A stretch of 64,000 nucleotides of DNA from contig NZ_CANMHM010000001.1 in assembly GCF_947497695.1 (NCBI RefSeq), positions 496,001 to 560,000 of the forward strand, in the 5' to 3' direction. Every line of letters begins with the position of its first letter. Within the stretch, counting starts at the first letter, position 1. Positions 16,707 to 25,649 of the stretch are shown here, piece after piece. The stretch comes from an uncultured Polaribacter sp. Its GTDB lineage: Bacteria > Bacteroidota > Bacteroidia > Flavobacteriales > Flavobacteriaceae. The notes beneath the pieces were generated by a model. That model was given only the letters and a program-made list of their open reading frames with translations. It was not told the DNA's origin and ran no database searches. Both the position numbers and the translations under genes were made by a program.

Positions 16707-17779
16707 GTGTTCATTCTAAAAATAATTTAAAAAATAAAATTAGTTTTATTATATTTAAAATGGATAAGAACTCAATTATAAAGTGTTTTTTATGATGTTT
16801 CTTATACTCTAGTATCATTCTACTAGGCACTATTATTGTTATTATAATGCCTCCTTTTATTATTTAAAATGGATGTTGAAGTGCTAAATTCTTAGCTAAG
16901 AAAAAAAATAAAATCCAATTGTTTTTTTTAAAATAATTGTGATAATCCTAATAATTTACTATGTTTAAATGACAGTAATAATGCTTTTAATAGAGGTTAT
17001 TTAATTTTTTTTTAAAACTATTTTCTGATAAAATAATTCGTAATTATTACAGTTAATTTTCTTTTAAAATTTATCAAGTTTTACCATCATTTTATAATTA
17101 AATACTACGTCTGTAAATTAAAAAAATACAATTCCTTTTTATAATTTGTAAAAATTACATTAAAGATTTTATTACTATTTAATTTTGAAAAAAATTGAAG
17201 TTAAATATTTATCTCTAAAAAAATATTATTAGTTAGAATTTGAATTTTAAAGGATGTAAAAATTAATTTTTTTAAAAAAATATAAATTTTAATTTTATTT
17301 CTACTTTTTATGATCACATATTTAAATAGAAAAAATCGATTTATACTTTATATTTATATCAATTTAAATTATAACCATTAAAAAAAGGATTTATATAAGG
17401 GTAATATTAGTGATTATCTTTACTTTTTAATACTATCGTATAAAAATAGATTAATATGCGATTTAAACACTTTAAAATGGATATTTTTTTAAAAAAATCT
17501 AAAATAATCTTAATTTTATTTATCAATTTAAATTTTAAGAGTAATTATTACTTTTTATAAACTAATAATAAATAAGAAGTAAATTTTGCCAAGTTTTTTT
17601 TAATTTTTATTTTAGATAGATTTCTTTGAATTAAACACACTTAAAATTTACATAGTAGTTTTTCTTTAATTATATCATTATAATTAAAACCAATTTTATT
17701 TTAAAAATAATCAATTATACTTATATTTTAAAAAAACAAATAATTACGTATTTTTTTAAGAACTTAAACTAAACAAAAA
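16707..17779. other. Gene-free, extremely A+T-rich stretch
   Basis: No open frame of useful length exists on either strand; homopolymer A and T runs dominate. The 12-mer TTTAAAATGGAT occurs three times in the same orientation (16754-16765, 16863-16874, 17471-17482). If the neighbouring cluster is an origin, this would be the easily melted part. Decayed genes are the alternative, but no remnant was recognised. Confidence 0.55.
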
Positions 17780-17806
17780 AAACCTCTAAATAAAATTTAG
17801 AGGTTT
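17780..17806 (-). terminator. Terminator of the first sorting-domain gene
   Basis: The 11-bp stem AAACCTCTAAA/TTTAGAGGTTT has a 5-base loop and, read on the minus strand, is followed by a run of eight T. It lies 38 bases after the stop codon of the 17845-18606 gene. Confidence 0.85.
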
Positions 17807-17844
17807 CTGTTTAAAAAATATAATATAATTTTTAAAAAATAATA

Positions 17845-18606
17845 TTATTTCTTTAAAATTTTAATACTATTCGTAGCTCCACCATTTGAAGTTACTTTTA
17901 ATAAATAAACAGCTGCAGGTAAATAATCAATATTAAAAGAAATATTATCTAGGCTAGTATAATTTTTAGTCATTATTGATTTTCCTATAATATCAAAAAG
18001 TTCTACTTTAGTATCTTCACTGTCTTGTAATTTAATATTTACAATTCCTGTTGTAGGATTTGGAGTAACTTCAAACAATAAATCATTTAAATCATTTACT
18101 GCTAAAACTGAAGCATCAGTATAAGTAAAAGTTGAAGCATTTCCATCAGCATTTGTATTTGCATCATTTGCAGTAATAGTTGCATCAATTCCATTATAAA
18201 ATTCTTCTTTACTAGAATTTTGAGTAACTTCTATTGGAAATTCTACAGAACCAGACCAATCTGCAGGGATGTTACTATTTTGTTCAAATGTTAGTAAATT
18301 TGTTGAGATATTGTAAACAGGTGTAAAATATTCTAATAAAGAACCTGTAACCATACTAACATCAAATTTTTGTAATTGTAAGTATTGTAAATTAACTTCT
18401 ATATTTACATTTGCTTTTCCAGATGTTAAATAAGGTACTTCCACACCAGAAGATTCAGTAAAACTAAAACCAGCAGTTGAACTTCCATTATTTTCTACTG
18501 TGCCAATTGGGCTGTTTGTTATGTATGCTTTTGGTAGTGATACAGATTGTGCGTTAATGTTATATGACAATGCACATAAAAATAAAGCTGAGTATATTCT
18601 TTTCAT
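17845..18606 (-). CDS. Secreted T9SS cargo protein with C-terminal sorting domain (paralogue 1)
   Basis: The 253-residue protein has a Sec signal peptide (MKRIYSALFLCALSYNINAQS), a beta-rich middle domain of about 140 residues beginning SPIGTVENNGSSTAGFSF, and a type A sorting domain (about 180-253) with VTPNPTTGIVNIKL, LPAAVYLLKVTS and the terminal KILKK. Cargo with such tails leaves the cell through the T9SS and is often anchored to the surface. The middle domain is not recognised. It is one of three tandem paralogues on the same strand, and has a terminator behind it and a strong hairpin in front. The role is unknown; surface or adhesive functions are only a guess. Confidence 0.88.
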   Translation of the reverse strand: MKRIYSALFLCALSYNINAQSVSLPKAYITNSPIGTVENNGSSTAGFSFTESSGVEVPYLTSGKANVNIEVNLQYLQLQKFDVSMVTGSLLEYFTPVYNISTNLLTFEQNSNIPADWSGSVEFPIEVTQNSSKEEFYNGIDATITANDANTNADGNASTFTYTDASVLAVNDLNDLLFEVTPNPTTGIVNIKLQDSEDTKVELFDIIGKSIMTKNYTSLDNISFNIDYLPAAVYLLKVTSNGGATNSIKILKK

Positions 18607-18688
18607 TTTTAAAAGATTTAATTAATAATTTTAAGTGAGTTTGAATGGTTGTATTTCATTCATTTAGGGGACTATAAAAGTAAATAAT

Positions 18689-18735
18689 AAAACCATTCAA
18701 AACAAAAAAAACGTAATTTTGTTTTGAATGGTTTT
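18689..18735. terminator. Perfect 19-bp hairpin between sorting-domain paralogues 1 and 2
   Basis: AAAACCATTCAAAACAAAA (18689-18707) and its exact complement (18717-18735) enclose a 9-base loop. On the minus strand it lies 247 bases after gene 2 and 83 bases before gene 1, so it may end the gene 2 transcript or act in the gene 1 leader. The rest of the 375-base gap (18607-18981) holds a weaker stem at 18912-18935 (TTTTAGCCCA/TGGGTTAAAA, one G-T pair) and nothing coding. Confidence 0.6.
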
Positions 18736-18981
18736 ATTTTAACCCAAAAATTAAACTAATAATTAGAAAAAAATAGAAGTATTTTATACAATTATAAAAT
18801 TTAAATAATTGATTTTTAATTAGTTATAATAAATTATTACTTGTTAATAAAATTTAATAAACTAAATTTTATTTTTTAAAAATATATATTATTATAGCAA
18901 TTACGTGTGTTTTTTAGCCCAATAATGGGTTAAAATTGTGTTTGTATACACACACAACATCTTAAAAAAAGTCATTTTTGA

Positions 18982-19788
18982 TTATTCTAAAACTATTTCT
19001 TCAGTATTTACTGTATTCTTATTATTAGTATTAGAAGTTACTTTTACTGAATATTCACCAGCTGGTAAATAATCAATATTAAAAGAAATATTATCTTGAT
19101 ACTTATAATATTTAGTCAAAATAGATTCTCCTTCATCATTAATAATTTCTACAGTAGTATATTCACTATTTTCTAAAGTAATATTTACAATTCCTGTTGT
19201 AGAATTTGCACTTATTTCGAATGTTAGATCATTCAAATTTTCTTCACGTAAAATTGAAGAATCTACATACTTAAAATCAGAAGTATTACTTTTTGCTCTT
19301 TCATTTCTTTTTACATTTCCTTCTGGGTTTGTTTCTGGGTTAGCTTTTACGTCACTTGCATTAATAGTTATATTATCACCATTATAAAGTTCTGCCCTAC
19401 CAAAATCTTCAGTAACTTGTATTGGAAATTCTATAAAACCATACCAAGACCCAGGAATATTACTTTTTTGTGTAAATAATAATGTGTTTGTAGAAGAATT
19501 ATAAGTGGGAGTAAAATGTTGTAATAACGGACCATTAAGTGTAGTTATATTAAAATCTTTTAAAGGAATATATTTTAAATCTACTTCTATAGTTACATTT
19601 GGTTTTCCATCTATTAAGTAAGGTACTTGAATACCAGAAGATTCAGAGAAACTAAATCCTGCTGTTGTTATTCCCTTGATTTCTAAAGTTGCAATGGGAC
19701 TACAAGATAAATAATCTTGTGTTACTGATTGTGCATTAAAATTACTTGATAAAGTGCATAATAATAAAATTAAAAAAAAAATTTTCAT
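18982..19788 (-). CDS. Secreted paralogue 2 with divergent C-terminal sorting domain
   Basis: The 268-residue protein aligns along its length with its neighbours: signal peptide (MKIFFLILLLCTLSSNFNAQ), middle domain (SPIATLEIKGITTAGFSF), and sorting-domain-like tail (TTGIVNITLENSEYTTVEI, LPAGEYSVKVTS). Two features differ. The tail lacks the PNP opening (ISANSTTG instead of TPNPTTG), and the conserved terminal KILKK is replaced by TEEIVLE after an Asn/Thr-rich stretch. An insert rich in Glu, Asn and Arg (EGNVKRNERAKS) precedes the tail. It is probably secreted to the periplasm, but T9SS recognition may be weakened or lost. Confidence 0.8.
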   Translation of the reverse strand: MKIFFLILLLCTLSSNFNAQSVTQDYLSCSPIATLEIKGITTAGFSFSESSGIQVPYLIDGKPNVTIEVDLKYIPLKDFNITTLNGPLLQHFTPTYNSSTNTLLFTQKSNIPGSWYGFIEFPIQVTEDFGRAELYNGDNITINASDVKANPETNPEGNVKRNERAKSNTSDFKYVDSSILREENLNDLTFEISANSTTGIVNITLENSEYTTVEIINDEGESILTKYYKYQDNISFNIDYLPAGEYSVKVTSNTNNKNTVNTEEIVLE

Positions 19789-19866
19789 CTTGTTTTTAGG
19801 GGGTTTATTTAAGTAATAAATACTACTTAAAATTTAATATTTATGAGTAATTTACTATAATTCTTT

Positions 19867-20697
19867 TTACTTCTTTAATATTTTAACAGTATTTGTAGCT
19901 CCTGTATTAGAGGTAACTTTTACTAAATAAATAGCAGCAGGTAAAGAATCTATATTTAAAGAAACTTTATCAACATTAAAATATTTTTTAGTTAGAATTT
20001 TTTTACCTAAAATATTATAAAGTTCCACTTTTGTATCGTTAATATCTTCTAACTTTATATGAACAAGTCCAGTTGTTGGGTTTGGTGATAATTGAAACAA
20101 TAAGTTATCAACTTTGTCAATTGATAAAGAACTATCTGTTTCTTCCTCTTCCTCATTATTCTCTTCTGTATTATTACTTTCTAAAGCATCAGGTATCGAT
20201 GCATCTGTATAAGTAAAACTAGATCCACTTCCTATTGCATTTGTATTTTTGTCTACGGCTGCAATATTTATATTAAATCCATTTAATGATTGGTCTTGAT
20301 TAGAATTTTGAATTACGTCTATATCAAATTCAACAGAGCCAGAAAAATTTGCAGGTAATTCAGTATTTTGTTTAAAAGAGAGTGAGTTATTAATTGAGCT
20401 ATAAGTTACATCAAAATAATTTAATAAAACACCAGTAATATTTGCTATATCGTCGTCTTTTAACTTTACATACTGTAAATTAACATTTATAGACATATTG
20501 GGTAAATTTGCAATTGCAGTTGCTGGTACTAAAACACCTGAAGATTCAGATAGTGTAAAACCAGCTGTTGATGTCCCATTATTTTCAACAGTTCCAATAG
20601 GACTTGAAGTTATATAAGACTCTGTAACAGAAACAGATTGTGCATAACTAATAAAACTAGTTACAATCAATAATAAAATTAAGTTGAATTTTTTCAT
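19867..20697 (-). CDS. Secreted T9SS cargo protein with C-terminal sorting domain (paralogue 3)
   Basis: The 276-residue protein has a signal peptide ending SFISYAQS, the shared middle domain (SPIGTVENNGTSTAGFTL), an acidic linker rich in Glu/Asn (NNTEENNEEEEETDSS) and a good type A sorting domain (LSPNPTTGLVHIKL, LPAAIYLVKVTS, terminal KILKK). It is the first gene of the tandem set in transcription order, 78 bases from paralogue 2. The linker is unique to this copy and may be a calcium-binding or flexible spacer (inference). The function of the middle domain is unknown. Confidence 0.88.
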   Translation of the reverse strand: MKKFNLILLLIVTSFISYAQSVSVTESYITSSPIGTVENNGTSTAGFTLSESSGVLVPATAIANLPNMSINVNLQYVKLKDDDIANITGVLLNYFDVTYSSINNSLSFKQNTELPANFSGSVEFDIDVIQNSNQDQSLNGFNINIAAVDKNTNAIGSGSSFTYTDASIPDALESNNTEENNEEEEETDSSLSIDKVDNLLFQLSPNPTTGLVHIKLEDINDTKVELYNILGKKILTKKYFNVDKVSLNIDSLPAAIYLVKVTSNTGATNTVKILKK

Positions 20698-21012
20698 TTT
20701 AGAGGTTTTTCATATTAAGATGATAATTTTGTTAAAAGTAATTAATAATTTGATGTAAACCAATTTTTTTTTCTTATAGTATAATTTTAGCTAGAATTGT
20801 GCTAAACATTTACAGTATTGCTTGTTATAATTATTTCTACACATATTGATTAGTGTAAATTTATAATCATAATAATTTATTAATAACTTTCAACTTAATA
20901 AATTGTATTTTGCAACCAATAAAAATATCATTTGCAATAACATATATAAATGATATATATTACTCCATAGAAAGAATGTTTTATGTAGTAAATGAAAATA
21001 AATAAACACTTA
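20698..21012. other. Divergent intergenic region before paralogue 3 and rnr
   Basis: About 315 bases of A+T-rich DNA separate the divergent genes. A TACTTTTA element (minus strand, 20730s) resembles the -7 consensus except at the last base. No clear operator, hairpin or small gene was seen. Confidence 0.4.
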
Positions 21013-23238
21013 ATGACAAGAAAAAAGAAAAAAATATATAAAAAGAAAGGGAACGTTGTAAAAGACATTACCAGAAATATATTTAAAATATTAAAAGAAG
21101 ACAGTGATAAAGTATACAATTATAAACAAATTGCTGCAAAATTAAAGATTTCTGATACTGATGGTAAAACTCAGATAATTAAGAAATTAGCAGAATTAAC
21201 TGCTACAAAAAAAATAAAAGAAGTACAAAGAGGCAAGTTTCAAGTAAATGTTGATAGAAAATATTCTATTGGTACTTTAGATGTTACATCTACAGGAAAT
21301 GGGTATTTTATAACGGATGATTATGAAGATGATATTTTTATACCAAACATCAACCTGGGTAAAGGTTTACATAATGATACTGTAAAAGCTTATGTATATA
21401 AAAGACGCAGTGGAAAAAAATATGAAGCAGATGTAGTTGAAATTATAGAACGTGCAAAAACAGATTTTGTAGGAGTTTTACAAAAAAATAAAAACAAGAA
21501 TTTTGGTTTTGTTGTGCCAGATAATAATAAAATGTATGCAGACATTTTTGTTTCTGAAGGCAAATTAAATGGAGCTTTAGATGGAGATAAAGTACAAGCC
21601 ACTATTGTAGATTGGCCTAAAAACTCTAAAAATCCGTTTGGTAAAATTACTACAGTTTTAGGCAAACCAGGAGATCATAACACAGAAATGCATTCTATTT
21701 TATTAGAGTATGATTTACCTTATGAGTTTGAACCAGAAATAGAAAAAGAAGCCCAAAATCTTCCAATAGAAATTACAGAAAAAGAAATTGCAAAACGTAG
21801 AGATATGCGTAAAGATTTAACCTTTACAATAGATCCTAAAGATGCAAAAGATTTTGATGATGCTTTATCATTTACAAAATTAGAAAACGGTAATTTTGAA
21901 ATAGGAATTCATATTGCAGATGTTTCGCATTATTTACAACCAAAAACTATTTTAGATGATGAAGCTTATAAACGTGCAACTTCTGTATATTTGGTTGATA
22001 GAGTAGTACCTATGTTGCCAGAAATGTTAAGTAATGGTGTTTGTTCTTTAAGACCAAATGAAGAAAAATTAACCTTTTCTGCTGTTTTTGAGCTGAATAA
22101 AAAAGCACAAATTGTAAATGAGTGGTTTGGAAGAACAGTAACCTATTCAGACCAACGTTTTGCGTATGAAGAAGCACAATCTATTATAGAAAACTGTAAA
22201 ATTTCTGATGATATTCAGCCTTATTTAATGCCTGAAGATATTTCTATTATTGATAAAGTATACTCTGTTACTCCAGAAATTGTAGAAGCTACTTTAAAGT
22301 TAGATGAATTGGCTAAAACTCTTCGTAAAAAAAGAATGAAAGAGGGTGCTATTTCTTTTGATAGAGTAGAAGTTAAATTTAATTTAAATGAAGAAGCAAA
22401 TCCTGTAGGTGTTTTCTTTAAAGAATCTAAAGATGCTAATAAATTAATTGAAGAATTTATGTTATTAGCCAATAGAAAAGTAGCTGAGTTTATTGGTCGC
22501 CATAAAGGAAAACCATCAAACAAAACATTTATATATAGAGTACATGATGAACCTGATGTAGAAAAATTAGCTTCTTTAGAAAATATAGTTCGTAAATTTG
22601 GATATAAAATTAATACAGACACCAAAAAATCGACTTCAGATTCTTTAAATCAGTTGTTAAGTGATGTTCATGGTAAAGCAGAATCTAATATGATTGAAAC
22701 CTTAACCATCAGAACTATGTCTAAAGCAGTATATACAACTCAAAATATTGGACATTATGGATTGGCTTTTGATTATTACAGTCATTTTACATCGCCAATT
22801 AGACGATATCCAGATGTAATGACACATCGTTTATTACAACATTATTTAGATGGAGGTGAAACTCCCAAAGCAGATAAATACGAAGAAAAGTGTAAACATT
22901 CTTCAAATAGAGAAGAATTGGCATCTAAAGCAGAAAGATCATCTATAAAATACATGCAAGTTAAATACATGCAAGATCATAAAGATGAAATTTTTGATGG
23001 TGTAATTACAGGTGTTACAGAATGGGGTATTTATGTAGAAATTTCTTCTAATAAATGCGAAGGAATGGTAAGATTAAGAGACATTAAAAGCGATCATTAT
23101 ATTTTTGATGAAAAACAATATGCTATTATTGGGCAATCCTCTAAAAATATGTATCAATTAGGTGATGATGTTAAAGTTAGAGTTAAACATACAGATTTAG
23201 AACGTAAACATTTAGATTTTGCGTTAATTGAAGAGTAA
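21013..23238 (+). CDS. rnr: Ribonuclease R
   Basis: The 3'-5' exoribonuclease degrades structured RNA and takes part in mRNA and rRNA quality control. The domain order is a Lys-rich N-terminus, a winged-helix segment (YKQIAAKLKI), two cold-shock domains (GTLDVTSTGNGYFI; NFGFVVPDNN), the RNB catalytic core with the metal-binding aspartates in TIDPKDAKDFDDA, and a C-terminal S1 domain (FDGVITGVTEWGIYVEI). From ATG at 21013 the product has 741 residues. An in-frame ATG 21 bases upstream (20992) is also possible, but the later one gives the usual MTRKKKK start. The gene is monocistronic. Confidence 0.96.
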   Translation: MTRKKKKIYKKKGNVVKDITRNIFKILKEDSDKVYNYKQIAAKLKISDTDGKTQIIKKLAELTATKKIKEVQRGKFQVNVDRKYSIGTLDVTSTGNGYFITDDYEDDIFIPNINLGKGLHNDTVKAYVYKRRSGKKYEADVVEIIERAKTDFVGVLQKNKNKNFGFVVPDNNKMYADIFVSEGKLNGALDGDKVQATIVDWPKNSKNPFGKITTVLGKPGDHNTEMHSILLEYDLPYEFEPEIEKEAQNLPIEITEKEIAKRRDMRKDLTFTIDPKDAKDFDDALSFTKLENGNFEIGIHIADVSHYLQPKTILDDEAYKRATSVYLVDRVVPMLPEMLSNGVCSLRPNEEKLTFSAVFELNKKAQIVNEWFGRTVTYSDQRFAYEEAQSIIENCKISDDIQPYLMPEDISIIDKVYSVTPEIVEATLKLDELAKTLRKKRMKEGAISFDRVEVKFNLNEEANPVGVFFKESKDANKLIEEFMLLANRKVAEFIGRHKGKPSNKTFIYRVHDEPDVEKLASLENIVRKFGYKINTDTKKSTSDSLNQLLSDVHGKAESNMIETLTIRTMSKAVYTTQNIGHYGLAFDYYSHFTSPIRRYPDVMTHRLLQHYLDGGETPKADKYEEKCKHSSNREELASKAERSSIKYMQVKYMQDHKDEIFDGVITGVTEWGIYVEISSNKCEGMVRLRDIKSDHYIFDEKQYAIIGQSSKNMYQLGDDVKVRVKHTDLERKHLDFALIEE

Positions 23239-23678
23239 TTTTAGCATTTTTATCACCATTTATTAATGTAAGTAAAAGAGAATTTATTTTTTATAAATAG
23301 TAAATAAGATCCTGTTTATGTGTTAAATATGGTATTATTCAAATAAATTCTATTAATTATTTTTTACCTAATTTATTGTTAGTAAACTTTAAAATGATTA
23401 AAAATTAGTTTTACATTTGTTACTTAAATAATTAATTTATAGTTATTTAGATAATTTTATAAGTCTACAATACCATAGAACTAAAATTATAAATTATCAG
23501 AGAAAAATTGAATGATAAAATAAGTTTTTAAGGTTCTATTTTTACAAAGTAAATCCATAAATTTTACTAGGTAAAAAAGTAGTTGGAGGTATTATTAAAA
23601 AAAAATGAGCAGTCTTTTTTAAAAATAATCTCTTGTAATAACCTTTTTTGTATCTTTGCCATACTAAAAACTAGAAAA
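23239..23678. other. Intergenic region before tatA
   Basis: The 440 bases after rnr are A+T rich and hold no supported gene. An open frame in front of tatA (from 23583) is only an upstream extension that runs through the tatA promoter. No strong terminator for rnr was found. Confidence 0.4.
23651..23658 (+). promoter_or_regulatory. -7 promoter element of tatA
   Basis: TATCTTTG matches TAnnTTTG and lies 20 bases before the tatA ATG. A TTG at 23633-23635 is 15 bases upstream, slightly closer than usual. Confidence 0.55.
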
Positions 23679-23867
23679 ATGAATAGCTTATCAATATATT
23701 TTGGAATGATTGGTGGACCTCAAATTATAATTATTGTTGTGGTAATTTTATTATTATTTGGTGGTAAAAAAATTCCTGAATTAATGAGAGGTATTGGTAG
23801 TGGAATTAAAGAATTCAAAAACGCTGCTAAAGATGAATCTTCAGAAAAAATAGAAGAAAAAAAATAA
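23679..23867 (+). CDS. tatA: Twin-arginine translocase subunit TatA
   Basis: From the ATG at 23679 the product has 62 residues: a short N-terminus with one membrane span ([19 protein letters not shown]), the hinge and amphipathic helix ([18 protein letters not shown]), and a charged tail. The FGGKKIPEL motif is classic for TatA/E. TatA oligomers form the passage for folded proteins carrying twin-arginine signals, such as the molybdenum enzyme at 9 kb. A second TatA-like gene lies at 43.1 kb. tatC is not in this window. Confidence 0.92.
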   Translation: MNSLSIYFGMIGGPQIIIIVVVILLLFGGKKIPELMRGIGSGIKEFKNAAKDESSEKIEEKK

Positions 23868-24107
23868 TTTTTAACTTTATTAACATTTTTAATCTAATTT
23901 GTTAACAACATTGTTTTTTTTTATTAAATTGCGCGATATTTCAAGTATCGAACTTCCCTAAAGAATTACTTGATAAATATAATTTCAAGTGTAAAATATC
24001 CCTACAATTATACTTTTTAAAATTTTTATAAATTATTTTTTTGTATTGATTATTTTCTAAATATCTAGAGCATAATTACTACTAAATAAATTTTTAACAA
24101 GTACAAA

Positions 24108-25046
24108 ATGAGTAAAAAAGCGAGTTATCTTTTAGGTATTTTTATTACAATTGTTGTAGGTGTAATTCTTTATTACATAACTGATAGTCATAAATTTAAT
24201 ACTTCTTATCCTTCAGATAAATTAGAAATAGCTAATTCATCAAATATACCAAAATACCCCTTTTTAATTTCTGATGAAAAAAGTGGGTTTAAAGCAGAAG
24301 TGGCAGATAATTTTAACTTTTTAACTTCTGATGCTGCTTTTATTAAACCAGTATCTAATGGTGTTTTAGATGTAATTTCTAAACTAAAAGAACAACTTTT
24401 AAAAAATCCTTCTCAAGTTTTAGATATTACAGGCTTATTTAAGGTTGATGAAACGAATACTACAGATTTTGAAAATTTAGGATTGGCAAGAGCCAATTCT
24501 ATAAAAGATTTTTTAATTTCTTTAGGCGTTTCAGATAAACAGTTAAGTACTTCTTTTAAACTAGATAACAACCTTACTGCAGATGATAATGATATTATAT
24601 ATGGTCCTTTAGCTTTTAATTTAGTAAGTAGTGATGATGCAAATTGTAGTTTACCTAATACAGATAATGCGTCTTTTGATGAAGCACAAATAGCAGCTTA
24701 CAAAAAGCTAATTGGTGCATCTTTTGTTATAAATTTCGATTTTGCTAGATCATCTACAAAACTAACAAAACTTCAAAAACAAAAATTAAAAGAAATTTGT
24801 AATGCTGCAAAAGCATTAGGTTTAAAAATTACAGTAACTGGTCATACAGATAGTGTTGGTACCAATAGCTCTAATTACGTTTTAGGAAAGAAAAGAGCCA
24901 ATTTTGTAAAAGATCAACTACTTAAAAGTGGAGGTTCAGATACAGAAATACAAACTTCTTCTAAAGGAGAAAACCAACCAATTAGTAGCAATACTACAGA
25001 AGATGGAAGATCTCAAAATAGAAGAACAGTCATAACAATAAGCTAA
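24108..25046 (+). CDS. OmpA-family protein with N-terminal membrane anchor
   Basis: The 312-residue protein has one N-terminal span (residues 5-24) and no cleavable signal, so it stays anchored in the inner membrane. The C-terminal OmpA domain (about 195-312) has the peptidoglycan-binding pattern INFDFARSSTKL, TGHTDSVGTNSSNY, LGKKRANFVKDQL, NRRTVI. An earlier segment (about 75-180, with LGLARANSIKDFLISLGV) looks like a second, degenerate OmpA-like domain. It is followed 24 bases later by a membrane-anchored HhH protein gene. The likely role is linking membrane and cell wall. Confidence 0.85.
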   Translation: MSKKASYLLGIFITIVVGVILYYITDSHKFNTSYPSDKLEIANSSNIPKYPFLISDEKSGFKAEVADNFNFLTSDAAFIKPVSNGVLDVISKLKEQLLKNPSQVLDITGLFKVDETNTTDFENLGLARANSIKDFLISLGVSDKQLSTSFKLDNNLTADDNDIIYGPLAFNLVSSDDANCSLPNTDNASFDEAQIAAYKKLIGASFVINFDFARSSTKLTKLQKQKLKEICNAAKALGLKITVTGHTDSVGTNSSNYVLGKKRANFVKDQLLKSGGSDTEIQTSSKGENQPISSNTTEDGRSQNRRTVITIS

Positions 25047-25070
25047 CAAACAAATAAAAAAAAGAAGATT

Positions 25071-25577
25071 ATGAATTGGTATATGTTAATTCCAATAGTT
25101 GTAGGTATCATTTGTGCAATTTTTGGATATTTAATAGGAAGATTAAGTAGAGGAAATAATGAAGATGATACATTTTCTTATAAAAAAATAATTTCTAAAC
25201 TAGAGTCAGATTTGGCTGCTTGTAAAGCTAATAAGTCATATTTAAACAACTCAGTATTATCAGAAGCATCTTTTGTGCCTGTATTTGATGCTGCTGCTGC
25301 AAAGGCTGTATTTGGTAAAAAAATTGTTCAAGACGATTTAACAATTGTAGAAGGAATTGGTCCTAAAATAGCAGAGTTATTTATAGAAAATAATGTTAAA
25401 ACTTGGAAAGATTTAGCTGATACATCTATAGATAAATGTAAAGAAATTTTAGATAGTGGAGGAGATCGTTTTAAAATACATACACCACGTACTTGGCCAA
25501 AACAAGCAAAGTTTGCTCACGAAGGTAAATGGGAAGTATTATTTAAGTGGCAAGGAGAATTAGATGGTGGTAAATAG
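25071..25577 (+). CDS. Membrane-anchored helix-hairpin-helix protein
   Basis: The 168-residue protein has an N-terminal membrane span (MLIPIVVGIICAIFGYLIG), a charged linker and a C-terminal helix-hairpin-helix segment (LTIVEGIGPKIAELFIEN, KEILDSGGDRFKIHTP). Similar HhH tails (DUF4332-like) end in WPKQAKFAHEGKWEVL-type sequence. HhH motifs usually contact DNA, but membrane-bound versions in Bacteroidota have no defined role. It forms a pair with the OmpA-like gene upstream and ends at a strong terminator. Confidence 0.75.
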   Translation: MNWYMLIPIVVGIICAIFGYLIGRLSRGNNEDDTFSYKKIISKLESDLAACKANKSYLNNSVLSEASFVPVFDAAAAKAVFGKKIVQDDLTIVEGIGPKIAELFIENNVKTWKDLADTSIDKCKEILDSGGDRFKIHTPRTWPKQAKFAHEGKWEVLFKWQGELDGGK

Positions 25578-25594
25578 CATTTAATTAAACCATA

Positions 25595-25632
25595 AAAAAA
25601 AGAGCTAATCATTTTTGATTAGCTCTTTTTTT
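25595..25632. terminator. Bidirectional intrinsic terminator
   Basis: A perfect 17-bp stem (GAGCTAATCA core with A-run and T-run arms) has a TTTT loop and lies between the convergent HhH and SPFH genes, serving both. Confidence 0.9.
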
Positions 25633-25649
25633 GGTTTAAAGTGAAAAGT

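Noticed and set aside
23583..23678. N-terminal extension of tatA
   Set aside because: It contains the -7 promoter element and gives an untypical N-terminus; the ATG at 23679 gives a normal TatA.
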